Below are positions 58,120 to 64,000 of a stretch of DNA of 64,000 bases, in pieces. The DNA comes from Dyadobacter sp. MSC1_007 (GTDB lineage: Bacteria; Bacteroidota; Bacteroidia; Cytophagales; Spirosomataceae), in assembly GCF_023667495.1 (NCBI RefSeq), contig NZ_JAMOZL010000018.1:30408-94407 (forward strand), written 5' to 3'. How positions within the stretch are numbered: the first letter of the stretch is position 1; each line of letters starts with the position of its first letter. Made by a program: the position numbers and the translations under genes. The notes beneath the pieces were generated by a model. The model was not told the DNA's origin and did no database searches. It saw only the letters and a list, made by a program, of their open reading frames with translations.

Positions 58120-59310
58120 TCAACTTTCCCGCTGACTCTTGGTATTATCGAAAACGGAACGCATAATAGCCTCATCTTTGGAAGTAAAATCAATACCTCT
58201 GCGGCTCACGGTATCCCTGGCGACAGCTAGTGCCTTATCAAACCGGTATTCTGAACGGCTCTCCGTACCTCCCCATGAAAAGGATGGCACGTGCTTATCC
58301 TGAAAGCCGGCCCCGAACACATTCACACTTACGCCAACAACGGTCCCGGTATTGAACATCGTCGAAATTCCAGCTTTGGAATAGTCCCCCATCATCAATC
58401 CACAAAACAATAAACCGGTGTCTGCAAGCGCATTGGATGCGTAACTGTGCAGTTTAACGGAGCTGTGGTCGTTTTTAAGGTTTGAGTTGTTCGTATTGGC
58501 TCCCAGATTACACCATTCGCCAAGAACGGAATTGCCAAGGTAGCCATCGTGCCCTTTATTGCTATAACCGAAAATCACGCAGTTGCTCACTTCACCCCCT
58601 ACTTTTGAAGACGGGCCGACGGTCGTATTCGGGCGAATTTTCGTGCCCTGCGCCAGCACTGCATTATCGCCAATGGCAAAAGGCCCCTGGATCATCGATC
58701 CTTCCTGGATCAATGCATTCTTTCCAATGTATATCGGGCCATTTTCTGCATTCAAAATAGAAGCTTTAATAACTGCACCTTCTTCTACAAATACGTTTTC
58801 GGAGTTATAGCAATGCGTAAACGGATCCGAAATACCCACCGATTTCCGTACAGAAGCGATCCGCTCATAATCAGCCTTGATCTGTGCTCCATTAAATGTG
58901 AATATATCCCAAACATTCCGGATCATCGTGAATGGTTCGGCGTAGTTCACTGTCGAAAGTCCCAAACTGCCATCGGTTGGATGCCAGGTTGATGACGTTC
59001 TGACTGCCAGGACTTCGTTTCGATCTGAGATCAGCGCAGCACCATTTGGCAGGCCTTTGATAATGCCGGTCAGGTGATCATCCGGACAGAGCGCGCCGTT
59101 GATAAAAAGATTGTCGCCAGAAAAATGCAGCGGGAATTTATCGGTCAAATACGCCTCCGTCTGAAATGAAACGGTGGTATGCAGCCTATCGGCCCACTTT
59201 TCAGACAATGTATGAATGCCACACCTGATCTTGGCGACTGGTCTTGTATATGTAAAAGGTAACAGTTGAATTCGTAACGCGGGATCGTCAAAAAGAATGA
59301 TATTTGGCAT
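58120..59310 (-). CDS. GlmU-like protein with hexapeptide (left-handed beta-helix) domain
   Basis: 396 residues from ATG 59310. The N-terminal part (PNIILFDDPALRIQLLPFTY, TRPVAKIRCGIHTLSEKWAD) is the NTP-transferase-like lead seen in Bacteroidota GlmU-like proteins but lacks the GxGTR nucleotidyl signature. The C-terminal half has hexapeptide turns (VFVEEGAVIKASILNAENGP, YIGKNALIQEGSMIQGPFAI, GDNAVLAQGTKIRPNTTVGP) of an acyltransferase beta-helix. It is likely a sugar- or cell-wall-related enzyme; the exact acceptor is unknown. Confidence 0.83.
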   Translation of the reverse strand: MPNIILFDDPALRIQLLPFTYTRPVAKIRCGIHTLSEKWADRLHTTVSFQTEAYLTDKFPLHFSGDNLFINGALCPDDHLTGIIKGLPNGAALISDRNEVLAVRTSSTWHPTDGSLGLSTVNYAEPFTMIRNVWDIFTFNGAQIKADYERIASVRKSVGISDPFTHCYNSENVFVEEGAVIKASILNAENGPIYIGKNALIQEGSMIQGPFAIGDNAVLAQGTKIRPNTTVGPSSKVGGEVSNCVIFGYSNKGHDGYLGNSVLGEWCNLGANTNNSNLKNDHSSVKLHSYASNALADTGLLFCGLMMGDYSKAGISTMFNTGTVVGVSVNVFGAGFQDKHVPSFSWGGTESRSEYRFDKALAVARDTVSRRGIDFTSKDEAIMRSVFDNTKSQRES

Positions 59311-59360
59311 ATTGGGCAAAGTATGTGCGGCCAAAGTTCGGGCATTTTATTGGTTACGGC

Positions 59361-59406
59361 AAAAAAAGAAGCAGTCTCCCGAACATATTTGTCGGGAGAC
59401 TGCTTC
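59361..59406 (-). terminator. intrinsic terminator of rpmE2
   Basis: Arms 59368-59382 and 59392-59406 form a perfect 15-bp stem with a 9-nt loop; on the minus strand seven Ts follow (59361-59367). It lies 47 nt after the rpmE2 stop. Confidence 0.92.
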
Positions 59407-59453
59407 AATACTTTTCAAGTCGCTATAAACCAGCCTACGCCAGTCAAAACGGC

Positions 59454-59696
59454 TTATTTTCCGTAACGCTTTCTGAACTTGTCAACACGTCCTGCAGTAT
59501 CTACCAGTACATTTTTACCAGTGTAGAAAGGGTGTGACTGAGAAGAAACCTCGACTTTGTACACAGGGTAAGACTTGCCGTCTTCCATGGTAACGTTTTC
59601 AGTAGTTTCTATAGTAGAACGCGTAATGAATTTATAGTCGCTTGATAGATCCCAGAAAACTACCTCTCTATAGTTGGGATGAATATCTTTTTTCAT
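59454..59696 (-). CDS. rpmE2: 50S ribosomal protein L31, type B
   Basis: 80 residues. MKKDIHPNYREVVFWDLSSD followed by YKFITRSTIETTENVTMEDG, KVEVSSQSHPFYTGKNVLVD and GRVDKFRKRYGK. It lacks the zinc-binding CxxC pair, so it is the zinc-free type B form. Has a clear promoter and a strong terminator, a short monocistronic gene. Confidence 0.97.
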   Translation of the reverse strand: MKKDIHPNYREVVFWDLSSDYKFITRSTIETTENVTMEDGKSYPVYKVEVSSQSHPFYTGKNVLVDTAGRVDKFRKRYGK

Positions 59697-59742
59697 TGGT
59701 ATATGGTATTATGTGTTTCGATACAATTCTCAAAAAGGATTG

Positions 59743-59774
59743 CAAAAGTAAAAAATCCTTCTTTGTAAATCAAC
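59743..59774 (-). promoter_or_regulatory. predicted promoter of rpmE2
   Basis: Minus strand: GTTG (59771-59774), a 20-nt spacer, TACTTTTG (59743-59750), a full -7 match. The -7 lies inside an AAGGAT/ATCCTT inverted repeat (59735-59740 and 59754-59759), a possible operator. Confidence 0.7.
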
Positions 59775-59827
59775 ATTGAAACGCTATCTTTTTTTATATT
59801 AATGTGATACGCGTTTAAAAGAAGGTG

Positions 59828-60739
59828 CTAAACCTCACTGAGTTGCTGTTTAAGGACTTCAACTCCTCTTTTAGCTTCTTTTTCAAAATCCGTGTATACA
59901 AAGCACTCGATAGACAAGCCCCCCTTGTAGTTGATCTTTTTCAATGCGCCGAGGTAAGCCCTGAAATCATCACCCATTACACCCGGAGGCGTGCGCTTTT
60001 CCCTTTCGGCAATATGGCAATGGACAATATGCTTGCCGTATTTAATGATCTCGGTAGCTGGCTCATCTTCTTTTAACATATGGTAGATGTCGCAAAGCAG
60101 CTTCACTCTCGGGCTTTTCACGGCGTCCACTATTTCCACGCCTTCGGCAAGACTGTTAATAAAGTTCGTCTCACCCCGATTGAGCGGTTCTACCGCGATG
60201 GTCACACCATACTTCTCAGCAAGCGGTGCCATTTTTTTTGTAAGGTCGATGTGTTGCGCTTTCGCAGTGGCCTTATCGAAGCCCTCGGGGATGATTCGTG
60301 AAGCACCGCTTCCGAATACCACATATTGAGAGCCGCATTCTTTTGCGCGTTTCAGGACAAGTTCTGTCCGTTGAAGTATCGCTTCATGATTGGCATTAGG
60401 GCCGAGGGTTTTGAGGTCGGCGGGAAGCAATATCACGTACGACTTGATCGGAAAATGGTCCTGCCGGAGCTGCTGAAGGTTTTTCTCATATTGCTCGTCG
60501 CCTTCTTTCGGGATCAGGAATCCTGCTACGGATTCTTCAATGTAAGCGCAGCCCGATTCTTTCAGGAAATGGGCCTTATCATAGGCTGCATATACACCCA
60601 ATGGAATGTTGTAAGCGGCGGTTTCGATACCCAAGGCCAATGCCTCAGTAAGTGGGCCACTTACAGCCAGTCCGGCGGCCAGGCCGGATGCTTTTTTCAG
60701 GAATGTCCGCCTGTCGGCCTGTTCGATAATTGTGCTCAT
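59828..60739 (-). CDS. Tat-exported sugar phosphate isomerase/epimerase (xylose-isomerase-like TIM barrel)
   Basis: 303 residues. Twin-arginine signal DRRTFLKKASGLAAGLAVSG. TIM-barrel motifs IPLGVYAAYDKAHFLKESGC, then CGSQYVVFGSGASR, LAEKYGVTIAVEPLNRGETN (metal Glu), KLLCDIYHMLKEDEPATEII (Asp, His), HCHIAEREKR and YKGGLSIECF (last Glu). This is the AP-endonuclease-2-like fold of sugar isomerases such as hydroxypyruvate or D-tagatose epimerases. The exported site is unusual but seen in Bacteroidota. Substrate unknown. Confidence 0.85.
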   Translation of the reverse strand: MSTIIEQADRRTFLKKASGLAAGLAVSGPLTEALALGIETAAYNIPLGVYAAYDKAHFLKESGCAYIEESVAGFLIPKEGDEQYEKNLQQLRQDHFPIKSYVILLPADLKTLGPNANHEAILQRTELVLKRAKECGSQYVVFGSGASRIIPEGFDKATAKAQHIDLTKKMAPLAEKYGVTIAVEPLNRGETNFINSLAEGVEIVDAVKSPRVKLLCDIYHMLKEDEPATEIIKYGKHIVHCHIAEREKRTPPGVMGDDFRAYLGALKKINYKGGLSIECFVYTDFEKEAKRGVEVLKQQLSEV

Positions 60740-61173
60740 ATTGTGTGGATGTTTAAGACTGATAGTTAAATTTTTATGTAGTAATCAAAATTTCTGGTTG
60801 CTATAAAGTTTGCAAGTTTAGATTAATTATAAATAATGCATACCATGTAAGTAACTGATTTTCAATCGAAGTGTAATTTTAGTTAATCCTGTCGTAAATA
60901 AGCCTTAAAAAAAATGTTTCAAATTTTTGAATTAAAAAATGTTTAAAGTTTTTTGATTGCAACTATTAAGTCTAGCCATTCCCGTAATCAACTAGCTATT
61001 AGTTTCTTAACAATTTCATAATTTGTACTATGCTGATATACTCGTTTTCAAGGCGTAAATACCGGTTGCGATTCTGATTTATTTAATGTTACTTCAAGAG
61101 ATTTTTAGAAATCATCTCCGAGTGAAATCCTGAAAATATACATCACTAACGTTCTATAAAACACCACATTATT
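60740..61173. other. long AT-rich region upstream of nrdA
   Basis: 434 bp with no gene seen. It has the palindrome TTCAAATTTTTGAA (60918-60931) and T/A-rich tracts, and probably holds promoters for nrdA and for the divergent isomerase gene. No NrdR-box-like site or riboswitch was recognised. Confidence 0.45.
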
Positions 61174-63624
61174 ATGTCAATGTATGTAATAAAGCGTGAC
61201 GGCCGCCGCGAATCCGTGAAATTCGACAAGGTGACTGCCCGCATTGAGAAATTGAGCTATGGCCTGGACACCAATTACATCCAGCCGATCGAAGTAGCCA
61301 AGAAGGTGGTTTCCGGTATTTACGATGGCGTTACAACCGCCGAACTGGACAACCTTGCTGCTGAAACCGCAGCCTCCATGACCACCAAGCACCCCGACTA
61401 TGCTATTCTTGCAGCGCGGGTAGCTATCTCAAACTTGCACAAGAACACATTGAAGTCGTTTTCGGCTACAATGAAGCGTCTTTATACATATATAGATTCT
61501 AAAACGGGTGAAAACGCGTCACTGATATCCAAAGAGGTTTACGAAGTGATCCGCCAGAACGCATCACTCTTTGACTCTACTATTATATATGACCGCGACT
61601 ACGCCTATGATTATTTCGGCTATAAAACACTCGAAAAATCTTATTTACTGAAAGTTGACGGAAAAATTGTCGAGCGCCCGCAACATATGCTCATGCGTGT
61701 AGCCGTAGGGATACATCAGGAGGATATCCAGGCGGCTATCGAGACATACCATTTGCTTTCGGAAAAATGGTTTACACATGCCACCCCAACGTTGTTCAAT
61801 GCGGGCACGCCTAAGCCACAAATGTCGTCCTGCTTCCTGCTTACAATGAAAGAGGACAGCATCAGCGGTATTTATGATACGCTTAAAAATTGTGCATTGA
61901 TCTCGCAGTCGGCCGGTGGTATCGGTTTGAGCATTCATGACGTCCGTGCGACGGGTACATATATTAAAGGAACGAATGGGCAATCCAACGGTATCGTTCC
62001 GATGCTCAGGGTATTTAATGATACTGCAAGATATGTGGATCAGGGCGGCGGAAAACGCAAAGGTTCGTTCGCTATATATATGGAACCCTGGCATTCGGAT
62101 ATATTCGATTTCCTCGACCTGAAAAAGAACCACGGAAAAGAGGAACAGCGCGCACGCGATCTCTTCTATGCATTGTGGATCCCGGACTTATTTATGAAGC
62201 GTGTTGAGGCTAATGACACATGGTCGTTGTTCTGTCCGCACGAATGTCCCGGCTTGTCGGATACCCACAGCGCGGAGTTTGAGAAATTGTACGAACAATA
62301 CGAACTCGAAGGAAAAGCGCGCAAGACCATCAAGGCTCAGGACCTTTGGTTTGCCATTATGGAATCCCAGATCGAAACGGGTACACCTTATATGTTGTAT
62401 AAGGACCATGCGAACAGCAAGTCGAACCAGCAAAACCTGGGAACGATCAAGTCCTCGAACCTTTGTACCGAGATCATCGAGTATACTGCGCCAGACGAAG
62501 TGGCCGTATGTAACCTGGCATCAATCGCATTGCCCAAGTTTGTGGAGCAGGATGCAGACGGTTTTATGCGTTTTGATCACAAGAAGCTATATGAAATCAC
62601 GAAAGTGATTACCCGCAACCTGAATAAGATTATAGACCTGAACTTCTATCCGGTTCCGGAAGCTGAGAAGAGCAACAAAAGGCACCGCCCAATCGGTATC
62701 GGAGTGCAAGGCCTTGCGGATGCATTCTGTATGATGCGCATGCCGTTCGATTCTGATGAAGCACGTCAGATGAACAAAGACATCTTCGAAACGATCTATT
62801 ACGGATCGATGGAGGCGTCGATGGAATTAGCTATTCAACACGGCCCGTATGAAAGCTGGGCAGGAAGTCCGATCTCAAAAGGCGTGTTCCAGTTCGATAT
62901 GTGGAATGTAACACCGGAGAGCAAACGCTGGAATTGGGAGAAGCTGAGGAAAGAAGTGGTGCAGCATGGTGTGCGTAATTCATTGTTGCTCGCTCCGATG
63001 CCAACGGCGTCAACCAGCCAGATTCTGGGCAACAACGAATGCTTTGAGCCATTCACTTCCAATATATATGTAAGAAGGGTGCTGTCTGGGGAGTTTGTGG
63101 TAGTGAATAAATACTTGTTGAAAGATCTGGTAAGATTGGGTCTTTGGAATGAAGAGATGAAAAACAATCTGGTCCGTGCGAGCGGATCGGTACAGGCAAT
63201 CCCGAATATTCCTCAAAACATTAAAGATCTCTATAAGACAGCATGGGAGATCAAGCAGCGAAGCCTGTTGGATATGTCCGCCGACCGCGGGGCGTTTATT
63301 TGCCAGTCGCAGTCGCTTAATATCTTCATGGAAGAAGCAAACTTCGGTAAACTGACCTCCATGCATTTCTATGCCTGGAAAAAAGGTCTTAAAACGGGGA
63401 TGTATTATCTCCGCACCCGCGCAGCTTCCGACCCGGTACAGTTTACTGTCAGCAAGCAGGCGGAGCCGCAACTGGAACCTGCGATCGCTGTGGTGGCAGA
63501 GAAAGAGCTGAATTACGTCCAATATGCAGAGGAGCATGCGAAACCTGCTGTGCCCCGTGATAACCGCTCTGATATGCAATGTTCGCTCGATGATCCGGAA
63601 GGGTGCGAGGCTTGCGGGTCGTAA
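61174..63624 (+). CDS. nrdA: ribonucleoside-diphosphate reductase class Ia large subunit (R1), eukaryote-like
   Basis: 816 residues. N-terminal ATP-cone (MYVIKRDGRRESVKFDKVTA). The catalytic residues are Cys220 (MSSCFLL), Asn429-Cys431-Glu433 (SSNLCTEI) and Cys446 (AVCNLAS). These sit at human RRM1 numbers plus two. The radical-path Tyr pair is in GMYYLRTRA, and the redox pair CEACGS ends the protein, where human R1 ends CLMCGS. Reduces NDPs to dNDPs with NrdB (32243). Followed by a strong terminator. Confidence 0.98.
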   Translation: MSMYVIKRDGRRESVKFDKVTARIEKLSYGLDTNYIQPIEVAKKVVSGIYDGVTTAELDNLAAETAASMTTKHPDYAILAARVAISNLHKNTLKSFSATMKRLYTYIDSKTGENASLISKEVYEVIRQNASLFDSTIIYDRDYAYDYFGYKTLEKSYLLKVDGKIVERPQHMLMRVAVGIHQEDIQAAIETYHLLSEKWFTHATPTLFNAGTPKPQMSSCFLLTMKEDSISGIYDTLKNCALISQSAGGIGLSIHDVRATGTYIKGTNGQSNGIVPMLRVFNDTARYVDQGGGKRKGSFAIYMEPWHSDIFDFLDLKKNHGKEEQRARDLFYALWIPDLFMKRVEANDTWSLFCPHECPGLSDTHSAEFEKLYEQYELEGKARKTIKAQDLWFAIMESQIETGTPYMLYKDHANSKSNQQNLGTIKSSNLCTEIIEYTAPDEVAVCNLASIALPKFVEQDADGFMRFDHKKLYEITKVITRNLNKIIDLNFYPVPEAEKSNKRHRPIGIGVQGLADAFCMMRMPFDSDEARQMNKDIFETIYYGSMEASMELAIQHGPYESWAGSPISKGVFQFDMWNVTPESKRWNWEKLRKEVVQHGVRNSLLLAPMPTASTSQILGNNECFEPFTSNIYVRRVLSGEFVVVNKYLLKDLVRLGLWNEEMKNNLVRASGSVQAIPNIPQNIKDLYKTAWEIKQRSLLDMSADRGAFICQSQSLNIFMEEANFGKLTSMHFYAWKKGLKTGMYYLRTRAASDPVQFTVSKQAEPQLEPAIAVVAEKELNYVQYAEEHAKPAVPRDNRSDMQCSLDDPEGCEACGS

Positions 63625-63648
63625 TAAGGATTTGAAACTACAATATAG

Positions 63649-63687
63649 AAGAGGTGCCTGATCGTCGATCAGGCACCTCTTTGTTTT
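63649..63687 (+). terminator. intrinsic terminator of nrdA
   Basis: Arms 63649-63663 and 63667-63681 give a 15-bp stem with a 3-nt loop, followed by TTGTTTTT. It lies 25 nt after the nrdA stop. Confidence 0.93.
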
Positions 63688-63893
63688 TGGCGCAGGTTAA
63701 GCAGATGGTATTAAAGATTGTATTGTACTAATAAATGGAAAAATTGGATGCTTTGAAATGGCTATTGCCGGGAGGGATAAGGGTGTACAAAGCAAGGTGA
63801 AATTTTTTGAAATATTTTATCTGTGGTTATTATTGTTTATCAGCCGGTTATGTATTGGTGCAAAAAAAGTTGGTAAAATATTTGCGGTAGATG

Positions 63894-63925
63894 TTTGCAT
63901 GTTAAAAATAAAGCCTGCACTTTTG
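63894..63925 (+). promoter_or_regulatory. strong promoter, probably of an rRNA operon
   Basis: TTTG (63894-63897), spacer of exactly 20 nt, CACTTTTG (63918-63925), close to the -33/-7 consensus (CA for TA). It is followed by a hairpin-rich leader that resembles Bacteroidota 16S leaders. Confidence 0.65.
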
Positions 63926-64000
63926 CACTCCCAATCGGGAACAACGGTAGCGCAGACGGCGAAACCACTAGTTCTGAAAGATTCAGAGCAACGTTCTTTG
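63926..64000 (+). ncRNA. probable leader of a 16S rRNA operon (partial, runs off the window)
   Basis: The leader holds a TCCC/GGGA hairpin (63929-63940) and ends CAACGTTCTTTG at the window edge. The GTTCTTTG(ACA) motif, which is boxA-like, usually stands shortly before the 16S gene in Bacteroidota. The rRNA gene itself is not inside the window. Confidence 0.6.

Noticed and set aside
1..64000. CRISPR arrays, tRNA genes and prophage
   Set aside because: No regularly spaced repeats with unique spacers, no TTCGAAT-type T-loop contexts in gaps, and no phage structural genes were seen.

Overview
The window reads as a chromosomal segment of a Bacteroidota bacterium, most likely a Cytophagales/Spirosomaceae member close to Dyadobacter (inferred from protein style, not tested). 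Evidence: two SusC/SusD pairs, many TonB-dependent outer-membrane proteins, LytS/LytTR regulation, type-B L31, signal peptides ending in AQ, and promoters of the Bacteroidota type (TTTG, about 20 nt, TAnnTTTG). Genes are densely packed on both strands. I see no phage, insertion sequence, CRISPR array or tRNA.

Layout. 1-12.4 kb: end of a quinone-oxidoreductase-like gene, an exported alpha/beta hydrolase, a BtuB-like TonB receptor divergent from a MocR regulator, a covalent-FAD alditol-oxidase-like enzyme, a TetR-like/ABC1-kinase pair, an AI-2E-family permease, a GNAT, an exported class II cyclic-nucleotide phosphodiesterase, a DUF72 protein and a mannose-6-P-isomerase-type cupin. 12.4-21.9 kb: a glycan locus (SusD, SusC, GH130 phosphorylase, sodium/solute symporter, divergent AraC regulator) that fits uptake and phosphorolysis of beta-mannosides. 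22-33.3 kb: ilvE, cobalamin adenosyltransferase in an apparent operon with a BrnT-like toxin and a small antitoxin candidate, a queA-type gene, an Uma2 protein, a secreted GH43-type protein, tyrS, a nucleotidyltransferase with a small overlapping partner, a Tat-type phosphoesterase, recX and nrdB. 33.4-36.4 kb: an AT-richer patch of surface-glycan genes (FkbM methyltransferase, two glycosyltransferases). 36.7-49.9 kb: CorA, MFS, YigZ, a second SusCD pair, uvrA and a LytTR/LytS two-component system. 50.2-64 kb: a large outer-membrane beta-barrel protein with low-complexity ends, hemC, a cyclase-homology/SRPBCC fusion, holB-rimB-rimK, a GlmU-like protein, rpmE2, a Tat-type sugar isomerase, nrdA and, at the right edge, what looks like the promoter and leader of an rRNA operon whose 16S gene lies just outside.

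Most notable observations: (1) three separate tiny genes (about 9.2, 39.6 and 54.2 kb) each encode only a segment resembling the N-terminus of HigA-type antitoxins, without a helix-turn-helix and without a neighbouring toxin; two of them were found by direct translation; (2) a protein joining a nucleotide-cyclase-like domain that keeps both metal-binding Asp positions to a START-like domain; (3) two kinds of intergenic repeat lying between convergent genes (a 15-bp tandem array ending in an 18-bp hairpin, and a four-copy GTCATCCTGAGCG element); (4) a BrnT-like toxin whose small partner sits 10 nt before the cobalamin adenosyltransferase gene; (5) nrdA and nrdB, about 28 kb apart, both of the eukaryote-like class Ia type.
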